From: Flavobacteriales bacterium | GTDB lineage: Bacteria > Bacteroidota > Bacteroidia > Flavobacteriales_D > JAHECK01 | Direction of reading: 5' to 3' | Assembly (NCBI GenBank): GCA_030591505.1 | Contig: JAUVAY010000014.1 | Span: 1 to 32,925 of the forward strand | Length of the DNA: 32,925 bases | Shown here: piece by piece, positions 18,617 to 26,648 of the stretch | How positions within the stretch are numbered: the stretch's first letter is position 1 | Layout: every line of letters starts with the position of its first letter | Notes under the pieces: generated by a model | The model's input: only the letters and a program-made list of their open reading frames with translations | The model's database searches: none | What the model was told of the DNA's origin: nothing | Program-made: the position numbers and the translations under genes

Positions 18617-19420
18617 ATGATGCATTTAACGAACTTTAATAAAATAGAATTATTTATATCGCCAATTTTACTTTTTGGACTGTTTTATTTAACATCCTGT
18701 TCGGGTGATATTAATGATAAATTTAATCCGAAACAGTTTTCATCTCATATTGAGAAAGTGAGTCGTTCGTATAATGATTGTGATATTGGAGATGATACAT
18801 GCTCATATATTGTAATAAATACCATTGTTTTTGATCAACTTAATGAATTTGAGAACCTTCAAAATATTAGTGAACAGATGGATGCTATTATGTTAGGGAG
18901 GGAAACAGATGATGTTGACAGTGCTTGTGCTGATTTTATTAAAGGCTATGATCGTATAATAAATGATTCGCTCATGAAAATTGAAGAGTATTCTTTGGCT
19001 TGGTACGACATAAGAGAAGCTGAAATGGTATCCGTTAAAAAAAGAGTGGTGTCAATTAAATGCAGCATTAGAAGTTTTTATGGGGGTGCTCATCCAAATG
19101 AATATGTTTATTTGAGAAATTTTATACCGGAAACAGGAGATTCTCTTGGTATTGGAATGATATTTAACCCGAAGTCACTCGAAGAATTACGTGTTTTAGC
19201 TGAGTATATTTTCAGGAAAAAACATGACCTTTCGGAAAGTATTAGCTATGAAGAAGAAGGGTATTGGTTTGAGAATAACACTTTTGAGCTAAGTTCAAAT
19301 TTTGCCTTTACTGAACATGGATTATGGTTTTATTATAATAATTATGAAATTGCACCTTATTCGATGGGAGCCAGCGAAATAGTTGTCCCTTATTCGATAA
19401 TAATGCACTTATTTGAATGA
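18617..19420 (+). CDS. DUF3298/RsiV-like lipoprotein
   Basis: A 267-residue protein with a lipoprotein signal (hydrophobic stretch, then LTSC with lipidated Cys at about residue 28), so it is probably anchored in the envelope. The C-terminal half (FAFTEHGLWFYYNNYEIAPY, then the end of the protein at SIIMHLFE) is the DUF3298 module found in RsiV and PdaC-like proteins. The preceding SIRSFYGGAHPNEYVYLRNF fits the paired DUF4163 region. Homologous modules bind lysozyme in RsiV or sit next to deacetylase domains, but no catalytic domain is present here. The stop overlaps the epimerase start by four bases (ATGA), so the two genes are translated together. Confidence 0.83.
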   Translation: MMHLTNFNKIELFISPILLFGLFYLTSCSGDINDKFNPKQFSSHIEKVSRSYNDCDIGDDTCSYIVINTIVFDQLNEFENLQNISEQMDAIMLGRETDDVDSACADFIKGYDRIINDSLMKIEEYSLAWYDIREAEMVSVKKRVVSIKCSIRSFYGGAHPNEYVYLRNFIPETGDSLGIGMIFNPKSLEELRVLAEYIFRKKHDLSESISYEEEGYWFENNTFELSSNFAFTEHGLWFYYNNYEIAPYSMGASEIVVPYSIIMHLFE

Positions 19421-20367
19421 AAAAAGAGAAAATACTCATAAGCGGAGGCGCTGGAAATATTGGAAGTGCATTGGTCGATCGATTGATTCGATCTGATAAA
19501 TATGAAGTGGTCATTCTTGATAATTTATTGACGGGTTCAATGCGAAAATTACCAAACGATCTAAAAGGTAATTGGTCGTTTATAAAAGGCGATGTAAATA
19601 AGAAAAGCGACATTTCTGAAGTGATGTTATCGAATCAATTTGATTATGTTTATCATTATGCAGCAATGGTTGGGGTGCAGCGCACCCAAGAGAATCCAGT
19701 AGCCGTATTAAGAGACATTGATGGAATTAAAAACATTCTTGATCTATCAAAAAATACAGGCGTAAAAAGGGTGATTTATTCCTCCTCTTCTGAAGTTTAT
19801 GGAGAACCCGTTCACGTTCCGCAAAATGAAATCGATACACCACTGAATTCGAGAGTTCCTTATGCTGTTGTGAAAAATGTAGGGGAATCATTTTTACGAT
19901 CATATCAACAGGAATTTGGACTGAATTATTCGATCTATCGATTTTTTAATACCTACGGGCCACGACAAAGTAGGGATTTTGTTGTTTCAAAATTTATAGC
20001 TTCTGCATTAAAAAATGAAATGATCTCTATTTATGGAGAAGGTAGACAGACGAGAACTTTTTGTTATATAGATGATAATATTGATACAACTATAAAATGC
20101 CTGGAAGAAGACTTGATGGTAAATGATGTTGTTAATATTGGGAGTTCTGAAGTGATTACTATTCTTGATTTAGCGAAGTTGATCATTGAGTTGACAAATT
20201 CTAAATCTGAAATTTCATTTCTACCTCCTTTAAAAGATGGGGATATGAACCGAAGACAGCCGGATAATAGTAAAATGAAAAACATCCTTGGAAGAGAATT
20301 GATAAGCCTTCGTCAAGGGATTCTCAAAATGCTTGAGCTTCCTGAGATGATTTTATACGATAATTAA
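19417..20367 (+). CDS. NAD-dependent sugar-nucleotide epimerase/dehydratase
   Basis: Extended short-chain dehydrogenase of 316 residues acting on nucleotide sugars. It has the N-terminal Rossmann motif ILISGGAGNIGSALVDRL (7-23 region), the cofactor-binding DNLLTG, the HYAAMVG loop, the catalytic triad in VIYSSSSEVYGE (S124 area) and YAVVK (Y149, K153), and RFFNTYGPRQ (175-184), which is typical of the UDP-glucose 4-epimerase and GDP/dTDP-sugar 4,6-dehydratase group. The exact substrate is not clear. Length and motifs are complete. It overlaps the lipoprotein gene by four bases and precedes the RidA gene by one base, so it is the middle gene of a three-gene operon. Confidence 0.92.
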   Translation: MKKEKILISGGAGNIGSALVDRLIRSDKYEVVILDNLLTGSMRKLPNDLKGNWSFIKGDVNKKSDISEVMLSNQFDYVYHYAAMVGVQRTQENPVAVLRDIDGIKNILDLSKNTGVKRVIYSSSSEVYGEPVHVPQNEIDTPLNSRVPYAVVKNVGESFLRSYQQEFGLNYSIYRFFNTYGPRQSRDFVVSKFIASALKNEMISIYGEGRQTRTFCYIDDNIDTTIKCLEEDLMVNDVVNIGSSEVITILDLAKLIIELTNSKSEISFLPPLKDGDMNRRQPDNSKMKNILGRELISLRQGILKMLELPEMILYDN

Positions 20368-20368
20368 G

Positions 20369-20749
20369 ATGAGTAAAAGAATTATTCAAAGTGAAAAGGC
20401 ACCCTTACCCTTGGGGCCTTATAGTCAAGCTGTTTTAGTTGATAACACCTTGTATTGTAGCGGTCAGGTGGCGATTGATCCGCAAAATGGGAATCTGAAT
20501 ATGCCTGATCTAGCAACGGAAGCGCACCAGGTAATGAAAAACCTTGAAGCGATATTAAATGCTGCAGATATGGGTTTTTCTAACGTTGTTAAGTGTTCAA
20601 TATTTTTAAAGAACATGGACGATTTTGCAGAGGTAAATGGAATTTATGGAGGCTACTTCGATGAAAACCCACCGGCAAGAGAAACAGTCCAAGTTGGAAA
20701 GTTGCCATTGGATGTTAATGTAGAGATTTCACTAATTGCAGTGAAATAG
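20369..20749 (+). CDS. ridA: RidA-family reactive imine/enamine deaminase
   Basis: Hydrolyses reactive 2-aminoacrylate and related enamines released by PLP enzymes, forming a small trimeric cytosolic protein. The 126 residues contain all the signature elements: LPLGPYSQAVLV (13-24), LYCSGQVAIDP (28-38), NLEAILNAADMGFSNVVKC (58-76), NPPARETVQVGKLP with the substrate-binding Arg at 104, and the final VNVEISLIAVK with Glu119. The start is one base after the epimerase stop, so it is the last gene of the lipoprotein-epimerase-RidA operon. The link to the other two genes is not obvious from known chemistry. Confidence 0.95.
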   Translation: MSKRIIQSEKAPLPLGPYSQAVLVDNTLYCSGQVAIDPQNGNLNMPDLATEAHQVMKNLEAILNAADMGFSNVVKCSIFLKNMDDFAEVNGIYGGYFDENPPARETVQVGKLPLDVNVEISLIAVK

Positions 20750-20798
20750 CAATTTCATTTAATGTACTGTATTATAATTTGAAGCCTAAGAGTTTTTA

Positions 20799-21758
20799 TT
20801 AAAGGTTTACCTTTTCTGAAATATCATATTGGTTACGGTCAGGAGCGTTTCGACTAACCAATTCAGCTAAGAAGCCTGTAAGAAAAAGCTGTGTACCAAT
20901 TATCATAATAAATAAAGAAAAATAGAAGCCTGGTTCTTCAGTGATCAATCTATTTGGATTACCTTGAAACAAACTGATGGCTTTCGAGGTCACAAGCCAA
21001 GCTGTCACCGCAAAACCTATAAAAAACATTAAGGTTCCAAAAGCACCGAAAAAGTGCATCGGTTTCTTGCTAAACCTTGAAACAAATGTGATGGTTAAAA
21101 GATCAAGAAAACCATTAATAAAACGCTCAATTCCAAATTTCGTAGTCCCGTATTTCCTTGCTTGGTGACTAACCACTTTTTCGCCAATTTTATTAAATCC
21201 TATACTTTTAGCAATTACAGGGATATAGCGATGCATTTCACCATATACTTCAATACTCTTCGTAACACGACTGTCATAGGCCTTTAAGCCGCAATTCATA
21301 TCATGCAATTGTATCCCCGACATCCAACGGTTAACCCCATTAAATAATTTAGTAGGAATAGTTTTTGTCAGCGGATCGTAGCGTTTTTTCTTCCATCCGG
21401 AAACCAGGTCAAAGCCATCATCCCTTATCATCTTATAAAGTTCGGGGATCTCATCTGGAGAATCCTGAAGATCAGCATCCATAGTGATTACAACAGCGCC
21501 TGAAGTATATTGAAAACCAGTATTTAATGCAGCTGATTTTCCGTAATTACGTTTAAATCGAATTCCTTTAACGTTTTCTGCACTCGATAGGTCTGAAATA
21601 ACTTTCCAGGAACTATCAGTGCTTCCATCATCAATTAAAATAATTTCGCCGGTTAATTTATTTTCATTCAATACCTTATTGATCCATTGGACTAATTCGG
21701 GTAAGGATTCCTCTTCGTTTAAAAGAGGAATTACAACTGATATATCAAGTGTATTCAA
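20799..21758 (-). CDS. Family 2 glycosyltransferase, DPM1/GtrB type
   Basis: A 319-residue polyprenyl-phosphate-type glycosyltransferase. The GT-A domain shows ISVVIPLLNEEESLPELV (6-23), IILIDDGSTDSSW (39-51), FKRNYGKSAALNTGF (68-82) and the metal-binding TMDADLQDSPDEIP (D94 and D96), followed by NCGLKAYDSRV and HRYIPVIAKSIGF. Two C-terminal membrane helices (about 233-257 and 277-300) anchor it. By family it moves a sugar from a nucleotide donor to undecaprenyl phosphate for envelope glycan building; the sugar is unknown. It begins one base after the end of the DUF4199 gene, a pairing I recall as common in Bacteroidota. Confidence 0.93.
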   Translation of the reverse strand: MNTLDISVVIPLLNEEESLPELVQWINKVLNENKLTGEIILIDDGSTDSSWKVISDLSSAENVKGIRFKRNYGKSAALNTGFQYTSGAVVITMDADLQDSPDEIPELYKMIRDDGFDLVSGWKKKRYDPLTKTIPTKLFNGVNRWMSGIQLHDMNCGLKAYDSRVTKSIEVYGEMHRYIPVIAKSIGFNKIGEKVVSHQARKYGTTKFGIERFINGFLDLLTITFVSRFSKKPMHFFGAFGTLMFFIGFAVTAWLVTSKAISLFQGNPNRLITEEPGFYFSLFIMIIGTQLFLTGFLAELVSRNAPDRNQYDISEKVNL

Positions 21759-21759
21759 A

Positions 21760-22299
21760 TTAATCTATAGTTTCTATATTTCCTTCATTTTTACGTTTTA
21801 AAACAGCTGAAACAATCGCTCCAACCACGAGAAAAAACGCCAATATTTTTCCCATACTCGTTATTACCCCAATGAATGTAGATTTAGACTCAAATTCAGC
21901 TTCCATATCTACTAAGGCTTTTTCTATTTCTGATTCAGGTGCACCAAAATTCTCCATCATCCCTATCGCTTTTTCGATGATCACATCATTAACAGCTATA
22001 CCAAATTCAGGGTCGATAACATTAACGATGAGAAAATAAAAAAGTTGAGAAATAACAACATAAACCAAAGACATGATAAAAAAGTTAGCAAGTCCTTCAG
22101 TAAATGACATATATCCTCCCAGGATTGTCCTAACTTTTTTCAAGGAAATTATAAGGTAAACAATGATCCCAATTGCTATAACTGATGGGATCCACAAGTT
22201 TGTAAATAAGTCAATACCAACAATGTAGGACACTAAGGTGTGTGCAACGGAAATTGCTGCTGCTATTAGGCCGGCGCGGTAAGAATAGGCATTAATCAT
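21760..22299 (-). CDS. DUF4199-family membrane protein
   Basis: A 179-residue inner-membrane protein. The ATG at 22299 (MINAYSYRAGLIAAAISV) is chosen because a TATATTTG box lies 25 bases upstream; it overlaps the alternative upstream TTG start and would put that start outside the transcript. Hydrophobic helices lie near residues 8-28, 32-50, 70-95 and at the C-terminus (GVITSMGKILAFFLVVGAIV). Typical family features are the LGGYMSFTEGL segment between helices 2 and 3 and an acidic cytoplasmic or periplasmic helix before the last helix (ESEIEKALVDMEAEFE). The function of DUF4199 is unknown; tight linkage to the GT2 gene downstream suggests a role with that enzyme. Confidence 0.88.
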   Translation of the reverse strand: MINAYSYRAGLIAAAISVAHTLVSYIVGIDLFTNLWIPSVIAIGIIVYLIISLKKVRTILGGYMSFTEGLANFFIMSLVYVVISQLFYFLIVNVIDPEFGIAVNDVIIEKAIGMMENFGAPESEIEKALVDMEAEFESKSTFIGVITSMGKILAFFLVVGAIVSAVLKRKNEGNIETID

Positions 22300-22323
22300 A
22301 GTTGAAAAACATTTGGTGTAGAA

Positions 22324-22331
22324 CAAATATA
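22324..22331 (-). promoter_or_regulatory. -7 box for the DUF4199-GT2 operon
   Basis: The minus strand reads TATATTTG, an exact TAnnTTTG match, with the ATG 25 bases downstream. It supports the start at 22299. No clear -33 TTG at 19 bases. Confidence 0.55.
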
Positions 22332-22361
22332 GCAAGGTAAGTAAAATTCCTGCTATTTGAG

Positions 22362-22391
22362 TTGCTAATTCTTATTGCTTTTATACTTTTG
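22362..22391 (+). promoter_or_regulatory. Canonical Bacteroidota promoter of the SRP RNA gene
   Basis: TTG (22362-22364), a 19-base spacer, then TACTTTTG (22384-22391): an exact match to the TTG-N19-TAnnTTTG consensus of the primary Bacteroidota sigma factor. The RNA would start about 3-5 bases downstream, at the GGGGG run. Confidence 0.85.
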
Positions 22392-22393
22392 CA

Positions 22394-22499
22394 GGGGGTA
22401 AGTCTTTATCGACCAGCTCCCCATGAATCCCCCAGGTTCGGAAGAAAGCAAGGGTATTGGGTTGTAGCGGTGCGAATGAAGTAACTTACCCTTTTTTTT
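22394..22499 (+). ncRNA. ffs: Small signal recognition particle RNA (4.5S type)
   Basis: About 100 nucleotides forming one long hairpin, as in the small bacterial SRP RNA that binds Ffh. The ends pair: GGGTAAGT (22396-22403) with ACTTACCC (22484-22491), followed by eight T residues as a terminator. The apical part carries the conserved domain IV: CCAGGTTCGGAAGAAAGC (22432-22449), in which a GGAA tetraloop is closed by TTC/GAA, and the flanking CAGG and AGCA internal-loop strands match the Ffh-binding site. No Alu domain is present, as expected outside Firmicutes. A perfect promoter lies immediately upstream. Confidence 0.93.
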
Positions 22500-22527
22500 G
22501 TACTTTTATTTCTGCAAAGTAACAACT

Positions 22528-23871
22528 ATGAAAACCGACTTTAAACATACTTCAGAGGCTTCTTTTAGTATCAGAAATTTTATTGGAGAAGAGTCTATCG
22601 GGGGCGTTATCCTTATAATCGTATCTATAATTGCTATTATTTGGGCAAATTCACCTTGGTATGATGCTTATCATTTTGTTTGGCATGAATTTGAACTTTC
22701 CTTAAAATTTGGAAATATTGACCTAACTGCGAATTTACATCATTGGATCAACGACGGGTTGATGGCCTTGTTTTTCTTTGTAATCGGACTGGAAATAAAA
22801 CGAGAAGTGATGGCAGGTGAGCTTTCAACTCGACAGAAAGCGTTTTTACCTATTATGGCTGCCGTTGGAGGGATGTTTATTCCCGCTCTTTTTTATGTTG
22901 TCTTAAATTATAATGATCCGGTAAGTATTAAGGGTTGGGGTGTTCCGATGGCAACAGACATTGCTTTTGCCTTAGGCTTACTTTCTCTGTTTGGTGATAG
23001 AGTACCGATTAAATTGAAAATATTTTTAACGGCACTTGCTATTGCTGATGATTTAGGTGCCATTTTAGTGATAGCCATTTTCTATACAGATTCAATTGAT
23101 TACTCTGAATTGATAAATGCAGGGATATTTATCGCTGTTTTAGTAATAGCGAATCGAATGCGTGTAAGAAGCACTACTTTTTATGGTGTTGTTGGTCTTT
23201 TGGGTGTATGGATCTCATTTATCTATTCAGGAGTCCATGCCACCTTAGCGGGTGTATTAATTGCATTTACTATTCCTGTCCATACTAAAATCACCAAAGA
23301 AGAATACATAGGGAAATTGGAAAAATTGATAGAGCGTTTTAAAAAGAATGTAAAGGATGTTGGTGTGCTTCATACAAAAGAGCAAGCACATTTAATTGAT
23401 GAAGCCTTAAGCTTAAGTAAGGACGCACACACCCCACTTCAAAAATTAGAACATTCTCTTCACCCTGTGGTAATATATTTTATTTTACCTCTTTTTGCAC
23501 TTTCTAATGCAGGTGTACACATAGAAGGAAATATTTTGAATATGTTATTTCACCCCATTTCATTAGGAATAATTTTTGGTCTTGTAGGAGGAAAATTTGT
23601 TGGGATTACCTTGATAACAAAACTCCTTGTTCATTTCAAAATGGCTAGCCTTCCGGAAGGCGTAAATTGGAAAATGATGTATGGTATGGCAATGTTGGCA
23701 GGTATAGGATTTACAATGTCGATGTTTATTTCTGATCTTGCTTTTGTTGATGATAAAAACATTCAAATAGCTAAAGTGGGAATCATGGTTGCCTCATTCT
23801 TAGCAGCTGTTTTAGGAATGTTACTATTATCATTGGGCTTGAAAAAGAATGAATCTTCAGTTGATTCTTAA
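22528..23871 (+). CDS. nhaA: Na+/H+ antiporter NhaA
   Basis: Inner-membrane electrogenic antiporter that expels sodium in exchange for protons and controls internal pH. The ATG at 22528 is chosen; a TTG 30 bases upstream would begin inside the SRP RNA terminator. The 447 residues hold about twelve membrane helices. Signature segments: WINDGLMALFFFVIGLEIKRE (73-93), GVPMATDIAFALGLLSLFG (D144), and ALAIADDLGAILVIAIFYT with the ion-binding pair D174-D175 (D163-D164 in the E. coli protein). A hydrophilic loop of about 60 residues (roughly 255-315) is longer than in the E. coli enzyme. HPVVIYFILPLFALSNAGV and MLAGIGFTMSMFISDLAF complete the family pattern. Confidence 0.96.
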   Translation: MKTDFKHTSEASFSIRNFIGEESIGGVILIIVSIIAIIWANSPWYDAYHFVWHEFELSLKFGNIDLTANLHHWINDGLMALFFFVIGLEIKREVMAGELSTRQKAFLPIMAAVGGMFIPALFYVVLNYNDPVSIKGWGVPMATDIAFALGLLSLFGDRVPIKLKIFLTALAIADDLGAILVIAIFYTDSIDYSELINAGIFIAVLVIANRMRVRSTTFYGVVGLLGVWISFIYSGVHATLAGVLIAFTIPVHTKITKEEYIGKLEKLIERFKKNVKDVGVLHTKEQAHLIDEALSLSKDAHTPLQKLEHSLHPVVIYFILPLFALSNAGVHIEGNILNMLFHPISLGIIFGLVGGKFVGITLITKLLVHFKMASLPEGVNWKMMYGMAMLAGIGFTMSMFISDLAFVDDKNIQIAKVGIMVASFLAAVLGMLLLSLGLKKNESSVDS

Positions 23872-23884
23872 AAAGAGTAATCGC

Positions 23885-24583
23885 TTATTTGGGAATACTC
23901 ATTTTGTATCCAACTCCTCGAATACTAAAGAAGAAGCTTGGATTTTTAGGGTCTTTTTCAAATTGTTTCCTGAATGCTAAAATGTAATTATCGATTGTTC
24001 GTGTAGAAGGGAAAACATCATAACCCCATACTTTTTCAAGTATCTCATTTCTTGAAACCACCTCATTTTCTCTGTCAGACAGTAATTTTAATAATAAGAT
24101 CTCTTTTTTTGAAAGGCGTTTATATTCTCCAGCGAAATTCTGACTTTCAAAGGTCTTGAAATTAACAGAGTTCTCACCAAAATTTAAAATGTTCTTTTCA
24201 GGAATACTAACTTCATTCCGACTTCTGATAAGTAATTTTTGTATACGTAGAAGAACCTCTTCTAAATGAAACGGTTTAGTGATGTAATCATCTGCTCCAA
24301 TTTTTAAACCTTCAATAATATCACTAGATGTGCTTTTTGCTGTCAGAAAAAGTACAGGTATTGTAGTGTTTTCTAAGCGAATAATTTTTAAAAGATCGAA
24401 ACCGTTTATTTCCGGTAACATTACATCAAGAAGGATCAGGTCGAATTTTTCATGTTTAAAACGTTCCAAAGCCTCATTACCTCGTTCTACAGCAACAACT
24501 TTGTAATTTTCTAGTTCAAGATTGAGTTTTAAGTTATCTCTCAATACTTCCTCGTCCTCTACAAGTAAAATTCGATGTTTCAT
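23885..24583 (-). CDS. OmpR-family response regulator (orphan)
   Basis: A 232-residue two-component transcription factor. The receiver domain has the acidic pocket LLVEDEE (D10, E11), phospho-acceptor D53 in LILLDVMLPEINGFD, the switch residue T81 (VLFLTAKS) and K103 in DDYITKPF. After a linker, the C-terminal winged helix (about 135-232) shows LSKKEILLLKLLSDRENEVV, the recognition-helix region FPSTRTIDNYILAFRKQFE, and the closing hairpin IRGVGYKM. No histidine kinase gene is adjacent: the upstream neighbour (SMUG2-type glycosylase) ends 85 bases away and the downstream one is nhaA, convergent with a gap of 13 bases. The target genes are unknown. Confidence 0.95.
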   Translation of the reverse strand: MKHRILLVEDEEVLRDNLKLNLELENYKVVAVERGNEALERFKHEKFDLILLDVMLPEINGFDLLKIIRLENTTIPVLFLTAKSTSSDIIEGLKIGADDYITKPFHLEEVLLRIQKLLIRSRNEVSIPEKNILNFGENSVNFKTFESQNFAGEYKRLSKKEILLLKLLSDRENEVVSRNEILEKVWGYDVFPSTRTIDNYILAFRKQFEKDPKNPSFFFSIRGVGYKMSIPK

Positions 24584-24668
24584 TTCTTAAGGTTGTGGCA
24601 ATATTAGAAATATTATGCGGTATTAACAGATAATATTGAATTTATGAAAGGAAAATTAAATGCTTTAT

Positions 24669-25358
24669 TTAATATTTAATCTCCGTCATTAGTTTTTTTT
24701 GATATTCAAGAATAAATTCTTCCTTTCGTTTTAATCTGTACTGCATAACCCACCTAGGATGTGGCAATGGAATGATCTCCTTAAAAAAACCTTCTTTTTC
24801 ATTTAGCTTATTCAAGTACTTGAAGTTTTTACCCATTCCTAAACAAAAGGCCGTTTCCTGATTGCTTGGAAGTGTCTTTATCTGCTTCCATAAATTATCA
24901 ATTATATAATCCTGTAGCGCTTTTTCTAAGTCTTTTTGATCGTAATAATTTAAGTTCCTTCCCTCTTTTATGTATCCAATAGGTGAGACAGAAGTGATAT
25001 AAAAATTGGCAAAGAAAGTATCGCTACCACCTAGAGATTCAATAACATCAAAGATAAATTTTGAGCTTAATTCTGCTTTTTTTGGGAAATCATTTTTAAT
25101 TTTCAATACGCTTTCCAGACGTACTGGATCAGTAAATGGTATTCCAGTTACTCCAGCCCCTAATCTCCCCGGATTTATTCCAATTAAATACGACCTTGGA
25201 TTTCTATCAGAGTAAAAGCGCTCGTAGAATGTTTTATTTAGCTCCCAAACAGTTTTATCAGAAAATGGATATAATGACCCAACACCCGTAGGGAGATCAT
25301 CAGGTATTTTAAGATGTGAATAAAAATCAAGGACGCTTGAGGCGAAAGAAGACTTCAT
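24669..25358 (-). CDS. SMUG2-type uracil-DNA glycosylase-like protein (DUF4918)
   Basis: A 229-residue member of the uracil-DNA glycosylase superfamily. The active-site strand reads YLIGINPGRLGAGVTGIPF (57-75), where the GINPG motif with Asn replaces the Asp-containing motif of UNG, as in SMUG-like enzymes. The second motif is PLPHPRWVMQYR (about 194-205), the His-Pro loop that inserts into DNA. The segment FANFYITSVSPIGYIKEG fits the family. It probably removes damaged uracil-type bases from DNA, though the exact substrate is unproven for this subfamily. The start codon directly abuts the stop codon of the proline dehydrogenase gene with no gap, so it is the second gene of that transcript. 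Confidence 0.82.
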   Translation of the reverse strand: MKSSFASSVLDFYSHLKIPDDLPTGVGSLYPFSDKTVWELNKTFYERFYSDRNPRSYLIGINPGRLGAGVTGIPFTDPVRLESVLKIKNDFPKKAELSSKFIFDVIESLGGSDTFFANFYITSVSPIGYIKEGRNLNYYDQKDLEKALQDYIIDNLWKQIKTLPSNQETAFCLGMGKNFKYLNKLNEKEGFFKEIIPLPHPRWVMQYRLKRKEEFILEYQKKLMTEIKY

Positions 25359-26525
25359 TTATATAACTCTTCGCTCTATTTCTTCATTTAATAAGCGAAG
25401 TTCTCGACCGACCTGACCTGCAACAGCCGTATTTTCTTCTGCTCTTCTCATCAAGTAAGGCATTACTTCTTTAACCGGGCCATAAGGAACATATTTTACA
25501 ACATTATATTCTTCATTAGCAAGGTTAAAACTGATGTGATCACTCATTCCTAAAAGTTGAGCAAAGTAAACACGTTTGTCATTCTTATCGATATTATGCT
25601 TTTTCATCAATTCGACCAATTCATACATCGACTCTTCATTATGTGTTCCGGAAAGCAAAGCAATATCATTAATATTCTCAATGCAATATTGTTGGGCTTC
25701 ATTATATCCAGCATCGGTAGCCGGTTTATCAGGGTATATAGGAGATGGATATCCCATTTTTTCAGCTCTATCCCTTTCTTTTTCCATATAGGCTCCGCGG
25801 ACTAATTTCATTCCCAACTTATAGCCATTATTTTTCGCTTTCTGATGGGCTTTCTTTAAAAATTCGATCCTATCATGACGGTACATTTGTAGTGTGTTGA
25901 ATACGATAAAATCTTCTTTATTATACTTAGCCATCATAGCGTCTACAACATCGTCAACAGGTTGTTGTATCCACACTTCTTCTGCATCAACGAGTAGGGG
26001 AGTTCCACTTTCATAGGCCGCCTTGCAGCATGTATCTACTCTTTGAACATAGCGTTGAAACTCCGCTTTATCATCACTTGTCATGTTCTCAGGTTTCTCT
26101 GCCATTTTTTCTATCAAGGCAAAACGAACCATACCAGTAGGCTTAAAAACACAAAAAGGAATTTTAGGATTGTCTTTGGCTTGTACAATGGTAGCGAGTA
26201 TTTCATCCCTAGTTTTATCTAATTCAGCTTCTTCATCCTGTCCTTCTCGTGAAAAGTCTAAAATTGTTCCAATTTTGAATTTGTACAATAGATCGATGGT
26301 TGACTCACACTCTTTTATATCCTCTCCTCCAACAAATTGTCGATAAATGGTTTTTTTAACGATTGAAGAAATAGGTAAGTGGAGTTTTAATGCTAGATTC
26401 GAAAAAAACGCTCCGAGTTTAACCATTGTTGGGTTACCCATTATGGTGTACATTAATTTGGCGTGTTTAAGATCTGAATTGGATTTAGATCTAAAAGCAA
26501 TTTGCGTATTTTGAAATGAGATCAT
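25359..26525 (-). CDS. Proline dehydrogenase (single-domain, FAD)
   Basis: Oxidises L-proline to pyrroline-5-carboxylate, passing electrons to the quinone pool; first step of proline use as carbon and nitrogen source. The 388 residues from the ATG at 26525 (MISFQNTQIAFRSKS) form a TIM-barrel PRODH. Visible motifs: TILDFSREGQ, FCVFKPTGMVRF, LLVDAEEVWIQQPVDD, FNTLQMYRHDR, MKLVRGAYMEKERDRA (FAD and substrate site), LSGTHNEES, and the C-terminal YLMRRAEENTAVAGQ, where the paired Arg bind the substrate carboxylate. The enzyme lacks the aldehyde dehydrogenase half of PutA, so pyrroline-5-carboxylate dehydrogenase must be encoded elsewhere. A TATATTTG box 20 bases upstream supports this start over the in-frame TTG at 26543. 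Confidence 0.94.
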   Translation of the reverse strand: MISFQNTQIAFRSKSNSDLKHAKLMYTIMGNPTMVKLGAFFSNLALKLHLPISSIVKKTIYRQFVGGEDIKECESTIDLLYKFKIGTILDFSREGQDEEAELDKTRDEILATIVQAKDNPKIPFCVFKPTGMVRFALIEKMAEKPENMTSDDKAEFQRYVQRVDTCCKAAYESGTPLLVDAEEVWIQQPVDDVVDAMMAKYNKEDFIVFNTLQMYRHDRIEFLKKAHQKAKNNGYKLGMKLVRGAYMEKERDRAEKMGYPSPIYPDKPATDAGYNEAQQYCIENINDIALLSGTHNEESMYELVELMKKHNIDKNDKRVYFAQLLGMSDHISFNLANEEYNVVKYVPYGPVKEVMPYLMRRAEENTAVAGQVGRELRLLNEEIERRVI

Positions 26526-26545
26526 TGTAGGCTTTTTTATCAATG

Positions 26546-26553
26546 CAAATATA
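26546..26553 (-). promoter_or_regulatory. -7 box for the proline dehydrogenase gene
   Basis: The minus strand reads TATATTTG, matching TAnnTTTG, 20 bases before the ATG at 26525. It decides against the upstream TTG start. The -33 element is not evident. Confidence 0.5.
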
Positions 26554-26648
26554 ATAGAAACTACTATCCTAAATTAATGATCATAATCATAAGATTTAGC
26601 TATTTTCGTTCTTCTCAGTAATTGCTTAATTATGTGTCACATAAATCA

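Noticed and set aside
22300-22335. TTG start adding twelve residues to the DUF4199 protein
   Set aside because: A promoter -7 box overlaps that region, so it is most likely upstream of the transcript start.
22498-22527. TTG-initiated N-terminal extension of NhaA
   Set aside because: It would begin inside the SRP RNA terminator T-tract, and the added residues do not match the family start; the ATG at 22528 does.
25359-26525. Possible truncated PutA (missing aldehyde dehydrogenase half)
   Set aside because: Single-domain proline dehydrogenase of this length is the normal form in Bacteroidota, and the C-terminal substrate-binding Arg motif is intact.
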